From UBA1740 sp045587025 (GTDB lineage: Bacteria; Bacillota; Clostridia; Oscillospirales; CAG-272), in NCBI GenBank assembly GCA_045587025.1, contig JAZNBK010000043.1, positions 1 to 41,951 of the forward strand: 41,951 bases of DNA, written 5' to 3'. The translations under genes and the position numbers were made by a program. The notes under the pieces were generated by a model. The model made no database searches, was not told where the DNA came from, and saw only the letters and a program-made list of their open reading frames with translations. Of this stretch, positions 33,161 through 41,229 are shown piece after piece (position 1 is the first letter of the stretch; each line of letters begins with the position of its first letter).

Positions 33161-34252
33161 ATGGAAGAATTTGTTTTGCCCGAATATCCTTTTGGTGACG
33201 ATATTTGGAAAAAACTTAAAAAGGAAACGAGACCGATAGTCGTTTACGGTATGGGAAACGGCGCAGATAAGCTAATTACGCAGCTCGAAAAATATGGAGT
33301 TTGCGTCTCGGATTTTTTTGCAAGTGACGGTTTTGTGCGCGGGCATAGCTTTCATTCAAAACGAGTTTTGTCTTTTTCTGAAATAAAAGAGAAATACGAC
33401 GATTTTATTATACTCGTTTCATTTGCATCAAAATTACCTGACGTTATAAACAGAATTTATGAAATGGCAGAGCAAAACGAGCTTTACGTTCCCGATATGC
33501 CTGTCGTAGATGAAACCTTCTTTACCTCAGATTTTTATAACGAGCATTATTCGGAAATTGTAACGGCGTATAATCTGCTTGAAGATAACTATTCAAAAAA
33601 ATTGTTTTCTTCTGTTGTTTGGTATAAGCTCACCGCAGATATTAAATATTTGACCGATTGCTTTTCCAAAGAAGAGTGTTACTCTTTGTTAAAAATCAAC
33701 GATTACCGAGCCGTAGTGGATGCGGGCGCGTATAACGGAGATACAGCGAAGGAGTTTGTAGAAAACTTTCCAAATTTAGAAAAGATTTATGCGATAGAGC
33801 CGGATCCGAAGAACTGCCAAAAATTAAAGAAATATGCAGAGAGCGCCGAATGTGATATTGAGGTTATCGGCGCGGCGCTTTGGAACAGATGCGGAGAAAT
33901 TGATTTTTCAAGCAGTAAAAACAGAAATTCTTCGTTAAGTAATTCTTCTTATCAGCATAAAATGGTCAAGGTAGAGCTTGCGCGTCTTGACGATATTATT
34001 TCAGAGCGGGTAGATTATATTAAATATGACGTTGAGGGCGCAGAGAGAGAAGCGCTTGAGGGCAGCGCCGAAACGATAAACGCCTATTTTCCCGACCTGC
34101 TCGTTTCGCTTTATCACAAAAGCGAGGATATTTTCTCACTCATATGCTATATAGCGGATAATTTTAAGGGATATAAGTTGTATCTGCGCAGATTATTCTG
34201 CCTGCCTGCTTGGGAATTGAATTTATACGCTATAAAAGATAATATGTCATAA
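33161..34252 (+). CDS. FkbM family methyltransferase
   Basis: A 363-residue protein. The N-terminal half has a nucleotide-sugar-like Rossmann segment (RPIVVYGMGNGADKL, 24-38, and a PVVDETFF region). The C-terminal half is an FkbM-type SAM methyltransferase with VVDAGAYNGDT (185-195), IEPDP (212-216) and the family's KYDVEGAEREAL motif. FkbM enzymes O-methylate sugars or small molecules; the substrate here is unknown. ATG 33161 follows AGAGGT; the frame is open back to a TTG seven codons earlier, which is rejected because it overlaps this site. It is followed by the U32 and uppP genes at 18 and 13 bases. Confidence 0.85.
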   Translation: MEEFVLPEYPFGDDIWKKLKKETRPIVVYGMGNGADKLITQLEKYGVCVSDFFASDGFVRGHSFHSKRVLSFSEIKEKYDDFIILVSFASKLPDVINRIYEMAEQNELYVPDMPVVDETFFTSDFYNEHYSEIVTAYNLLEDNYSKKLFSSVVWYKLTADIKYLTDCFSKEECYSLLKINDYRAVVDAGAYNGDTAKEFVENFPNLEKIYAIEPDPKNCQKLKKYAESAECDIEVIGAALWNRCGEIDFSSSKNRNSSLSNSSYQHKMVKVELARLDDIISERVDYIKYDVEGAEREALEGSAETINAYFPDLLVSLYHKSEDIFSLICYIADNFKGYKLYLRRLFCLPAWELNLYAIKDNMS

Positions 34253-34270
34253 ACCGAAAGGAAAAAATAA

Positions 34271-35503
34271 ATGCCTGAATTGCTTTCACCTGCCGGAAAT
34301 TTTGAAAAACTGAGATCAGCGATACGCTACGGCGCAGACGCCGTATATATGGCAGGACAAATTTTTGGTATGCGCGCGGCGGCGGACAATTTCACCTTGG
34401 ATGAAATGAAGGAGGCCGTAGAGTACGCGCACGATAGAAACGTAAAGGTCTACTTGACTGTAAACACGATGCCGAGAGAAAATGAATATCCCTTGCTTAA
34501 AAAGTATTTTTCCGAAATAAAGGAAATTCCGTTCGATGCGCTGATAGTCGCCGACATAGGCGTTCTTGCAGTAGCGAAGGAGATTTTGCCTTGCGTTGAT
34601 ATTCATATTTCCACACAGGCGAATACCTTAAGCTCGTATACCTGCAGAGAATGGCAGAAGCTGGGCGCAACCAGAATAGTTCTCGCAAGAGAGCTTACGA
34701 TGCAAGAGATAAAGGAAATTCGAAAAAATATTCCAAAGGAGCTGGAGCTTGAAGCGTTTATTCACGGCTCTATGTGCGTTTCATACAGCGGAAGGTGTCT
34801 GCTCTCTAATTTTTTAATAGGCAGAGATGCTAATAAGGGTATGTGCGCGCAACCTTGCCGTTGGAATTACACGGTAAGAGAGCGTGAATATGAAATCGTT
34901 GAAGAAAAACGCCCCGATATTCCTATTCCGATAAGAGAAATAAACGGGGAGACCTTTATAATGAGCTCGAAGGATACCTGTATGATTGAGCATATACCCG
35001 AGCTTATGGAAAGCGGTATAAACAGCTTCAAGATAGAAGGAAGAATGAAGAGCGCGTATTACACCGCCGTCGTTACCAATGCGTACAGAATGGCGATAGA
35101 CGCCTATGAAAAGGGAAATTATCAATATAACGAAGCGTGGCTTAAAGAGCTCGAGAGTGTGAGCCACAGGGAATATGCTACGGGATATTTTTTTAATAAA
35201 TGCACGGAAGACGCCAATACCTGTAAGGATATGGGATATATACGGGAAAAAGCATATCTGGCGACCGTTCTCTCATATAATAAACAGACGGGCGAGGCGT
35301 TGCTTATACAGAAAAACAAGTTCTCGGTAGGCGAGAGCATAGAGATTTTAACTCCAGGAAAAACGGGCGTTAAGACGACGGCGGGGGAAATGTTTAACGA
35401 GCTAAAAGAAAAAATTGAAAGCGTCCCCCACGCTCAGATGAAATTTTATATGAATATGCCTTTTGAGGTTAAGGAAGGAGATATTATTCGCTCTGCCGAA
35501 TGA
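34271..35503 (+). CDS. peptidase U32 family protein (TrhP-type tRNA hydroxylation protein)
   Basis: 410 residues matching the U32 signature exactly in EAFIHGSMC...YSGRCLLS. Cys169, Cys176, Cys192 and Cys196 are candidate iron-sulfur ligands. The N-terminal TIM-barrel start MPELLSPAGN is typical. Members are named collagenase-like peptidases, but bacterial homologues (TrhP/YegQ, YrrN/YrrO) act in prephenate-dependent hydroxylation of tRNA U34, which I consider the more likely role. Only one U32 gene is present here; Bacillus has a YrrN-YrrO pair. Confidence 0.9.
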   Translation: MPELLSPAGNFEKLRSAIRYGADAVYMAGQIFGMRAAADNFTLDEMKEAVEYAHDRNVKVYLTVNTMPRENEYPLLKKYFSEIKEIPFDALIVADIGVLAVAKEILPCVDIHISTQANTLSSYTCREWQKLGATRIVLARELTMQEIKEIRKNIPKELELEAFIHGSMCVSYSGRCLLSNFLIGRDANKGMCAQPCRWNYTVREREYEIVEEKRPDIPIPIREINGETFIMSSKDTCMIEHIPELMESGINSFKIEGRMKSAYYTAVVTNAYRMAIDAYEKGNYQYNEAWLKELESVSHREYATGYFFNKCTEDANTCKDMGYIREKAYLATVLSYNKQTGEALLIQKNKFSVGESIEILTPGKTGVKTTAGEMFNELKEKIESVPHAQMKFYMNMPFEVKEGDIIRSAE

Positions 35504-35516
35504 TAAGTGAGAAAAA

Positions 35517-36350
35517 ATGGGGGTTATTGAACTTTTAGAAGCATTTTTTATAGGAATTGTGCAGGGAATTACCGAGTGGTTGCCCGTTAGTAGCACGGGA
35601 CACATGATATTATTTGATGAATTCGTTAAATTAGGCGGGAGCGACGAGTTCAAGGAAATGTTTATGGTCGTTATACAGCTTGGCTCTATTCTGGCGGTCG
35701 CGGTTTTGTATTTCAACAAGCTAAATCCTTTCGGCAAATCAAAGGGCGCGATTGAACGCAAGTCCACCTTGATCTTGTGGGCGAAGGTTTTGGTAGGCGC
35801 AGTACCCGCCGCTTTGATAGGAGTTTTGCTCGACGATTGGTTCGACGCTAATTTTTATAATTTCATTGTCGTTGCAATAGCCCTTATAGTATACGGCGTT
35901 TTGTTTATCGTCATCGAAAGAAAGAAAAAAGACGGCGTATTTAAGTGCGAAAGCGTAGACGATATCACATTTAGCGATGCGCTTAAAATCGGATGCTTTC
36001 AGGTGCTTTCCTTGATACCCGGAACCTCTCGCTCCGGCTCTACTATCATAGGCGGTATGCTTTCGGGCGTTTCCCGTGTTGCCTCTGCGGAATTTTCATT
36101 TTTTATGGCTATTCCCATAATGCTTGGGGCGTCGGGCTTAAAGGTCTTGAAATTTATCCTGTCGGGAAGCGTAATGACCTTTGGCGAGATTCTTATTTTG
36201 GCGATAGGAATTATAACTGCGTTTGTAGTTTCGCTTGTGGCGATTAAATTTTTAATGGGCTTTGTAAAGCGACATAGCTTTGAGAGCTTTGGCGTATACC
36301 GCATAGCGCTCGGCGTTATAATTTTAATATATTTCTTTGCAACTAAATAA
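35517..36350 (+). CDS. uppP: undecaprenyl-diphosphatase
   Basis: Integral membrane phosphatase (BacA/UppP) that recycles undecaprenyl pyrophosphate to the lipid carrier for peptidoglycan and teichoic acid. The 277 residues include the two conserved catalytic segments GIVQGITEWLPVSSTGH (13-29) and IPGTSRSGST, and about seven hydrophobic spans. GTGAG stands nine bases before the ATG. A stem-loop terminator follows. Confidence 0.97.
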   Translation: MGVIELLEAFFIGIVQGITEWLPVSSTGHMILFDEFVKLGGSDEFKEMFMVVIQLGSILAVAVLYFNKLNPFGKSKGAIERKSTLILWAKVLVGAVPAALIGVLLDDWFDANFYNFIVVAIALIVYGVLFIVIERKKKDGVFKCESVDDITFSDALKIGCFQVLSLIPGTSRSGSTIIGGMLSGVSRVASAEFSFFMAIPIMLGASGLKVLKFILSGSVMTFGEILILAIGIITAFVVSLVAIKFLMGFVKRHSFESFGVYRIALGVIILIYFFATK

Positions 36351-36355
36351 ATTTT

Positions 36356-36392
36356 AAAAGGCGTTACGATTTTAATTTCGTAGACGCCTTTT
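36356..36392. terminator. terminator between uppP and ung (bidirectional)
   Basis: AAAAGGCGT (36356-36364) pairs with ACGCCTTTT (36384-36392), extended by TACGA/TCGTA with one bulged G. The A- and T-rich ends serve both converging genes. Confidence 0.85.
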
Positions 36393-36394
36393 GT

Positions 36395-37072
36395 TTAACC
36401 ATTATTTATTACGCTCCAATCAATTGGCGAGCGGTTATTATCTGTTAAAAATTTGTTTGTACGAGAGAAGTGCCTGCAACCGAAAAATCCGTTATATGCG
36501 GAAAGCGGACTTGGATGCGGGGCTTCCAATATCAGATGATTTTTGTTCGAAATCAGCTTCTTTTTGCTTCTCGCATTCGAGCCCCAAAGAATGAAAACTA
36601 TCGGATTTTCCGAGCGGTTTAGCGAGCTTATTACGGCGTCAGTGAAGGTTTCCCAACCGTGATTTAAGTGACTTAACGGCTTGCCCTCTCGGACGGTCAG
36701 GGTGGTGTTGAGGAGAAGAACTCCTTCTTTCGCCCATTTCGTGAGAGTTCCGTTTTTCGTGGTTATCTGAATACCTAAATCAGTTGAAATTTCTTTATAG
36801 ATGTTTTGCAGAGAAGGAGGCACCTTGACGCCTTCTTTTACAGAGAAGCAAAAGCCGTGCGCCTGTCCTGCGCCGTGATAGGGGTCCTGTCCCAAGATGA
36901 CAGCTTTGACTTGGCTATACGGGGTGGACTTTAAGGCGTTAAAAATGTCGTACATATCGGGATAAATCTTTTGCGTTGAATATTCCTGCTTTAAAAAATT
37001 ACGAAGCTTTAAATAATATTCCTTTAAAAATTCTTCGCCTATGTAATCGTCCCAGTCGTTTCCAATCTGCAT
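36395..37072 (-). CDS. ung: uracil-DNA glycosylase
   Basis: Family 1 UDG removing uracil from DNA, 225 residues. The water-activating motif GQDPYHG is at 61-67 (Asp63), LLNTTLTV follows, and the minor-groove loop HPSPLSA at 186-192 holds His186. ATG 37072 has AGGAG upstream and gives the family's usual length; the longer open frame reaches into the promoter region. Confidence 0.97.
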   Translation of the reverse strand: MQIGNDWDDYIGEEFLKEYYLKLRNFLKQEYSTQKIYPDMYDIFNALKSTPYSQVKAVILGQDPYHGAGQAHGFCFSVKEGVKVPPSLQNIYKEISTDLGIQITTKNGTLTKWAKEGVLLLNTTLTVREGKPLSHLNHGWETFTDAVISSLNRSENPIVFILWGSNARSKKKLISNKNHLILEAPHPSPLSAYNGFFGCRHFSRTNKFLTDNNRSPIDWSVINNG

Positions 37073-37099
37073 ATAATTTCTCCTGTTTTCTTTTCTTGT

Positions 37100-37128
37100 A
37101 TTGTAGCACAGAGAAAGACAAAAATCAA
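37100..37128 (-). promoter_or_regulatory. promoter of ung
   Basis: On the minus strand: TTGATT (37128-37123), a 17-base spacer, TACAAT (37105-37100) with extended TG, 27 bases before the ung start. It is divergent from the hydrolase promoter. Confidence 0.7.
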
Positions 37129-37143
37129 GAATAATTATTTTCA

Positions 37144-37172
37144 TTGACAAGATATGCTCATTATTGTATAAT
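37144..37172 (+). promoter_or_regulatory. consensus promoter of the alpha/beta hydrolase gene
   Basis: TTGACA (37144-37149), 17-base spacer, TATAAT (37167-37172). Both hexamers match the housekeeping consensus exactly, making this the strongest-looking promoter in the window. Confidence 0.85.
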
Positions 37173-37225
37173 ATTCAATGAAAATATAGAAAGGGAGATG
37201 CTGATTTTTTCAGCCGTAATACCTG

Positions 37226-38182
37226 ATGAATCCCGTGCTTTTTATTGGAATTTTAATTTTGGCGGTGTTGCTCGTAGTTTTGATAGTGACCGTCATTTTC
37301 TTCAATTACGCTGTTGCAGGGCGCAGAGTTGATAGAAAAAAGGCGATAGATAAGATGAATAAAAGCAAAACCTATTCACCCTTTGCTGATAGGATTTTGC
37401 CGGGTATTGACTGGATTCTTTCCGCCGACTTTAAGTGGGAAAAAATAACGTCGTACGACGGTCTTGCCTTATATGCGAGACACTTTAAGGCAAAAGAGAA
37501 TAACGACAAGGTCATTCTCCTGTTTCACGGCTGGACTAGTATCGGCTTTTTTGATTTCTCCTGTATCGTAAAGGGATATATAGAAAAGGGCTATGACGTT
37601 TTTATGGTGGACCAAAGGGCGCACGGTATAAGCGAGGGTAAATATACCTGCTTCGGCATCAAGGAAAGGTATGACGTTATATCGTGGGTAAAGCATATCT
37701 ACTCGTTATACCGAGAAAATTGTAAAATTGTAATCGAAGGAATTTCAATGGGGGCGACCACCGTCTTGATGGCGTCGGGCTTAAAGGAGCTACCTGCTTG
37801 CGTCACGGGCGTTATAGCAGATTGTGGCTTCACCTCTCCTGCCGACGAATTCAAACACGTTCTGAAAAAGGATTTTCATATGCTTCCGTTCCCGTTTTTA
37901 TATACCGCAAATATATTCGCAAGGCTTTTTGCAGGATTTAGTTTTTTCGAATTGAGCGCAGAGGACGAGGTTAAAAAATCAGAGCTTCCGCTTTTGATTT
38001 TGCACGGAGAAGCAGACGATTTTGTTCCCGTGGATTTCGGTAGAAGAATTTTTGCGGCAAGCAGCTCAAAGGATAAGACCTTAATCACAGTAAAGGGCGC
38101 GCGCCACGGACTGAGCTATTTCAATGATGAGGAAAAATGCGAAAAAGCACTCGACGATTTTTTAAGAAAAGTATTTAACTGA
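37226..38182 (+). CDS. membrane-anchored alpha/beta hydrolase
   Basis: 318 residues: an N-terminal membrane anchor (4-27), then an alpha/beta-hydrolase domain. Oxyanion motif HGW is at 101-103, nucleophile Ser174 in GISMG, an acid at Asp264 or Asp265 in HGEADDFVP, and His294 in ARHGLS. It resembles the YqkD/Bem46-like group; the substrate is unknown. The ATG lacks an adjacent ribosome binding site. GGGAG (37193-37197) is followed by a small hairpin (37200-37214) before the start, and the stop codon at 37217 rules out an upstream start. Confidence 0.85.
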   Translation: MNPVLFIGILILAVLLVVLIVTVIFFNYAVAGRRVDRKKAIDKMNKSKTYSPFADRILPGIDWILSADFKWEKITSYDGLALYARHFKAKENNDKVILLFHGWTSIGFFDFSCIVKGYIEKGYDVFMVDQRAHGISEGKYTCFGIKERYDVISWVKHIYSLYRENCKIVIEGISMGATTVLMASGLKELPACVTGVIADCGFTSPADEFKHVLKKDFHMLPFPFLYTANIFARLFAGFSFFELSAEDEVKKSELPLLILHGEADDFVPVDFGRRIFAASSSKDKTLITVKGARHGLSYFNDEEKCEKALDDFLRKVFN

Positions 38183-38184
38183 AT

Positions 38185-38245
38185 AAAAAGCTCTCCTATA
38201 AAGCAAAACGAAAAAATATCGTTAGCTTGCATAAGAGAGCTTTTT
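38185..38245. terminator. terminator between the hydrolase and S1-domain genes (bidirectional)
   Basis: AAAAAGCTCTC (38185-38195) pairs with GAGAGCTTTTT (38235-38245). The inner part adds AAGC/GCTT and ACGA/TCGT pairs. A- and T-runs at the ends serve both converging genes. Confidence 0.85.
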
Positions 38246-38256
38246 ATATTAAAATT

Positions 38257-39192
38257 TTAAAACTCGGTTTTGATAATTTTGGGCGCGCTTTCAGGTGAAT
38301 ATATCCACTTGTCTATATGCGCTGTTTTTTGAGAGTCGACGAAATATTTAATCGGCTTGCATGAGGGCGTTTCGAAATGTGAGTCGATTACTATAAGCTT
38401 AATTTTCATTTTTTCGGGAATTATGCTTTTTATGTAGACGGCGGCGGTCTGGTGTACTTCCACCCCCGTTTTTAGCTCCGCAAGTCCTGCAAGGTTTGGC
38501 ATAAGCTCGACGAAAATCCCATAGCTTTCGATGCTCCTTATCGTGCCTGCTACGGTCTGACCTGCCGAAAAGAGAGAAGCGTTTTCTTCCCAAGTACCCA
38601 AAAGCTCACGCAGAGATACGTAAATTCTTCCTTCTGCGTCGATATTTTTTATAATAACGCTTATCTTATCACCTACGCAAAATCTGTCCTTTGGATGTGA
38701 AATTCTTGATACGGAAATGCAATCTATTGATAAAAGTGAAATGATACCGCAGCCGATATCAACGAATGCGCCGAAGTTTTCCAAATGCGTTATTCTGCTT
38801 GGTATGATATCCCCGGGCGCAAGCATTGATATATAATTATTTATACATTCTATCTGAGCCGCCCGCCTTGAGAGAAGAGCGGACAAATTTCCGTGCTCGT
38901 CGCGCATAAATCCAATAATCTTGAAGCAAATCGGCTTTCCCACTCTTGTAAGCACGGCAATGTCTTTTACCTCTTCATTATTTTTGGAATATTGAACCTC
39001 TTCTCTCGGCATAATTCCTTTTACGCCGTGCAAATCTATGTGAAGACGAAATTCGTTATCGCAGAGCATAACGGTTGATTCAAGAATTTTTTGCTTTTCC
39101 ATTGCCTTTTCGAGCATGGCGACGGATGAAAGAAATTCGTGATTTTCAATACTTGAAATTATAGAGCCCTCAGGAAAATATAGATTCTGCAT
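38257..39192 (-). CDS. S1 RNA-binding domain protein
   Basis: 311 residues with about three S1-like OB folds: a degenerate one (about 36-111), a clear one (125-196, with SRITHLENFGAFVDIG) and a third (209-270, with GTIRSIESYGIFVEL). It resembles the short ribosomal-protein-S1-like proteins of Firmicutes, which lack the full set of repeats. RNA binding is likely; the specific role is unknown. AGAGGTT precedes the ATG. It is monocistronic. Confidence 0.82.
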   Translation of the reverse strand: MQNLYFPEGSIISSIENHEFLSSVAMLEKAMEKQKILESTVMLCDNEFRLHIDLHGVKGIMPREEVQYSKNNEEVKDIAVLTRVGKPICFKIIGFMRDEHGNLSALLSRRAAQIECINNYISMLAPGDIIPSRITHLENFGAFVDIGCGIISLLSIDCISVSRISHPKDRFCVGDKISVIIKNIDAEGRIYVSLRELLGTWEENASLFSAGQTVAGTIRSIESYGIFVELMPNLAGLAELKTGVEVHQTAAVYIKSIIPEKMKIKLIVIDSHFETPSCKPIKYFVDSQKTAHIDKWIYSPESAPKIIKTEF

Positions 39193-39227
39193 AATTATAA
39201 CCTCTTTATTTTTGCTTTTATTTTTAT

Positions 39228-39233
39228 ATTATA
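39228..39233 (-). promoter_or_regulatory. possible -10 element of the S1-domain gene
   Basis: TATAAT on the minus strand 36 bases before the ATG. The region 17 bases upstream is T-rich with no clear -35, so the call is weak. Confidence 0.3.
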
Positions 39234-39316
39234 ATCTATGCAGATAATGAAAAAAATAGAATTGCTTTGCTTTAAATTATTCAGATTAAAGAGTATCGGG
39301 TATGTTGCTTTTTGCT

Positions 39317-39835
39317 TTATTTCAAAGAATCATCCTGTTTATAGGCAATATAAGTGTTTTCGGGTATCTCGTCGTCGGTACGCGCGACAGCGGTAGATGG
39401 CAGCTCGTGTGACGGCGGCTCTTCTTTTTGGACGCTATATCCGTTTCCCGTATAAACGCGAGCGTCGTCTCCATACGGCCTCCCCTTCGTCTCGTTAAGA
39501 CCGAAGCTTATAGAAATAGCGTCGTTTACCTGTTGCATCACCTTGTCGTCTAAATGCCCCATTCTTTCTTTTAAACGCTTTTTATCCAATGTACGTACCT
39601 GTTCAAGTAAAATTACCGAATCCTTTACAAGTCCCACCTTTTCGGCAAATATATCAATATGTGTGGGAAGCTTTGTTTTTCCCATTTTACTCGTAATTGC
39701 CGCCGCAATGACAGTAGGACTGTATTTGTTTCCAATATCATTTTGAACGATAAGCACGGGACGCAACCCGCCTTGCTCGCTGCCGATTACAGGACTTAGA
39801 TCGGCGTAATAAATATCTCCTCGTCGTATATTCAT
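39317..39835 (-). CDS. MazF/PemK family endoribonuclease (NdoA-like) with C-terminal extension
   Basis: The first 115 residues match the Bacillus EndoA/MazF toxin: RRGDIYYADL, Arg25 in GGLRPVL, Thr48 in AAAITSK, and KLPTHIDI. These are the residues used for sequence-specific mRNA cleavage. The total of 172 residues includes an extra hydrophilic tail (about 115-172). No antitoxin ORF lies upstream or downstream, unlike the ndoAI-ndoA pair, so it is an orphan here. The ribosome binding site AAGGTGA lies in a hairpin and is 12 bases from the ATG, suggesting low expression. Confidence 0.85.
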   Translation of the reverse strand: MNIRRGDIYYADLSPVIGSEQGGLRPVLIVQNDIGNKYSPTVIAAAITSKMGKTKLPTHIDIFAEKVGLVKDSVILLEQVRTLDKKRLKERMGHLDDKVMQQVNDAISISFGLNETKGRPYGDDARVYTGNGYSVQKEEPPSHELPSTAVARTDDEIPENTYIAYKQDDSLK

Positions 39836-39847
39836 TTTATTTTTGAA

Positions 39848-39861
39848 TCACCTTGTGGTGA
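39848..39861 (-). promoter_or_regulatory. hairpin covering the mazF ribosome binding site
   Basis: On the minus strand TCACC (39861-39857) pairs with GGTGA (39852-39848). The 3' arm contains most of AAGGTGA, the only Shine-Dalgarno-like sequence before mazF. Translation would be restrained unless the hairpin opens. The remainder of 39862-40041 is AT-rich with no gene seen. Confidence 0.4.
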
Positions 39862-40041
39862 AATCCTTTCTTGTTTTCACTAACTGCTTTGCAGCGTATT
39901 CATATTTTGCCTTTTTTTACACCTTTTTAATCAAGAAAAAAATGGTTTTTTTGGAAAATAATCTTACTATCATTTTATTTTCAATTTATAAAAGTGTTAA
40001 TATATCAAAATAAGAAAGCAAGTCGATTTTTAAGATAGAAT

Positions 40042-40063
40042 AAAAAAACCCCGTGTAAACGGG
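40042..40063 (-). terminator. DUF378 terminator
   Basis: On the minus strand CCCGT, loop TTAC, ACGGG followed by GTTTTTTT. It lies 21 bases past the DUF378 stop. Confidence 0.85.
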
Positions 40064-40084
40064 ATTTTCTATTTATGCTTTTCG

Positions 40085-40306
40085 TTAGTGATTATCCATA
40101 GCGGTAACTCGGTCTTCTTCGGGACGGAAGAGAAGTGAAATGCACCAAATTCCTGCCAATGCCACTACCACATAGATAATTCTGCTTATAACAGACGTTT
40201 GACCACCGCAGAGCCACGCGACTACGTCAAATTTAAATAATCCGACACTGCCCCAGTTCAATGCTCCGATGATAGACAAAATTAGCGCTATTCTATCAAG
40301 TATCAT
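40085..40306 (-). CDS. DUF378 domain-containing membrane protein
   Basis: A 73-residue protein with two membrane segments (about 5-25 and 39-60) and the family pattern IIGALNWGSVGLF...WLCGG. It is similar to Bacillus YuzA; function unknown. ATG 40306 is chosen over a TTG two codons upstream. AAAGGGG stands 32 bases away, with an 8-bp inverted repeat (40317-40334) between it and the start. It has its own terminator. Confidence 0.85.
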   Translation of the reverse strand: MILDRIALILSIIGALNWGSVGLFKFDVVAWLCGGQTSVISRIIYVVVALAGIWCISLLFRPEEDRVTAMDNH

Positions 40307-40316
40307 ATGCAAATGG

Positions 40317-40334
40317 AATTGTAATTTTACAATT
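40317..40334. repeat. 8-bp inverted repeat between Shine-Dalgarno and start of DUF378
   Basis: AATTGTAA (40317-40324) and TTACAATT (40327-40334) flank two T bases. As DNA it is operator-like. As RNA it could, with a slightly opened stem, shorten the distance between GGGG (40340-40337) and the ATG. Confidence 0.45.
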
Positions 40335-40346
40335 TTCCCCTTTCAA

Positions 40347-40378
40347 AGTATAACGGATTTATATTCGTCCGTTATACT
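40347..40378. repeat. 11-bp inverted repeat between sigK and DUF378
   Basis: AGTATAACGGA (40347-40357), 10-base loop, TCCGTTATACT (40368-40378): a perfect stem. On the minus strand it follows the sigma factor gene and precedes DUF378, with no T-run after it. It could be a weak terminator, an operator or a processing site. Confidence 0.55.
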
Positions 40379-40431
40379 GTATTTTTCTCAAAAAAATGAA
40401 AACAATACAAGAATTAAAAAAGTATTAAAAT

Positions 40432-41142
40432 TTATTTTGAATCGAAAGTCAGATATGAGGAGCCGAAGCGTTCTTTTAGCTTCTCCAACGCCTTTTTTTC
40501 TATTCGGCTTACGTACGAGCGAGATATACCGAGCATCTTTGCGACCTCCCTTTGAGTTAAAGCAGGGAAGGACGATAAGCCGTATCGCATAACGATAATC
40601 TTTCTTTCTCTTTTGTCTAATATCTCGTTTATCAGCGCGTACGCTTTTTCGATATGAACCTTTATGTCGAGGTCGTACGCTATGGTGTCCTCCGTGCTGA
40701 TTATGTCTATGTACGTCAGAGGGTTTCCGTCTCTGTCGACGTCTATCGTCTCGTTTATAGATACTTCGTTTGAGAGCTTTTTTTGAGAGCGGAAGAACAT
40801 CAATATTTCGTTTTGGATACATTTTGATGCATATGTTGCAAACCGAGTGCCGTTTTCACAGTTAAAGGAATCTATCGCCTTTATTAATCCGAGACTTCCT
40901 ATCGAAACGAGGTCGTCGGGGGTATGATAAGAGGTGTAGTATTTTCTTACGATATGCGCAACTAATCTTAAATTATGTTCAATGAGCTTTTCGCGCGCTT
41001 TCCCTTTCTTGTCCTTTTTCATTTCCAAAAACAATTCTTTTTCCTCCGCTGCCGATAACGGCTCGGGGAAGCATTGAGGGTTTCCGATACCCAAAATTAG
41101 ATAAATAAAATTAAAAGCCATTGAAGAAAGGTCGAGATACAT
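40432..41142 (-). CDS. sigK: RNA polymerase sporulation sigma factor, SigK-like
   Basis: A 236-residue sigma-70 family factor. A hydrophobic N-terminus (about 1-20) like the SigK pro-sequence is followed by region 2 (EHNLRLVAHIVRKYY, DDLVSIGSLGLIKAIDSF, TRFATYASKCIQNEILMFFRS) and region 4 (LTQREVAKMLGISRSYVSRIEKKALEKL). This fits the mother-cell factor SigK, or less likely SigE. The gene is uninterrupted, so no skin-type element splits it. AAGGAG lies eight bases before the ATG. An inverted repeat precedes it. Confidence 0.88.
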   Translation of the reverse strand: MYLDLSSMAFNFIYLILGIGNPQCFPEPLSAAEEKELFLEMKKDKKGKAREKLIEHNLRLVAHIVRKYYTSYHTPDDLVSIGSLGLIKAIDSFNCENGTRFATYASKCIQNEILMFFRSQKKLSNEVSINETIDVDRDGNPLTYIDIISTEDTIAYDLDIKVHIEKAYALINEILDKRERKIIVMRYGLSSFPALTQREVAKMLGISRSYVSRIEKKALEKLKERFGSSYLTFDSK

Positions 41143-41167
41143 AATAAAAACTCCTTTACAAAAATAA

Positions 41168-41199
41168 CCGCATATAAGTACATAAAGTATTATATGCGG
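41168..41199. repeat. 10-bp inverted repeat upstream of sigK
   Basis: CCGCATATAA (41168-41177) and TTATATGCGG (41190-41199) with a 12-base loop. On the minus strand it lies after the regulator gene, is followed by TTATTTTTG, and can act as its terminator. The 5' arm on that strand also holds CATATAAT, matching the SigE-type -10 pattern CATAnAnT, with ATA 15 bases upstream (41214-41212). Both readings are possible. Confidence 0.5.
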
Positions 41200-41229
41200 A
41201 AAAAGTTTTTATATTGACTTTTAAAATTA

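Noticed and set aside
37144..37332. 62-codon plus-strand ORF overlapping the hydrolase start
   Set aside because: It begins inside the consensus promoter. An internal ATG (37198) has GGGAG directly adjoining with no spacing, and the frame runs into the hydrolase gene.
39836..40084. antitoxin gene upstream of mazF
   Set aside because: Both strands were read; there is no ORF of 40 or more codons with a ribosome binding site, only AT-rich sequence and the DUF378 terminator.
40432..41142. skin-type element interrupting sigK
   Set aside because: The sigma factor frame is continuous from region 2 to region 4, with no insertion.
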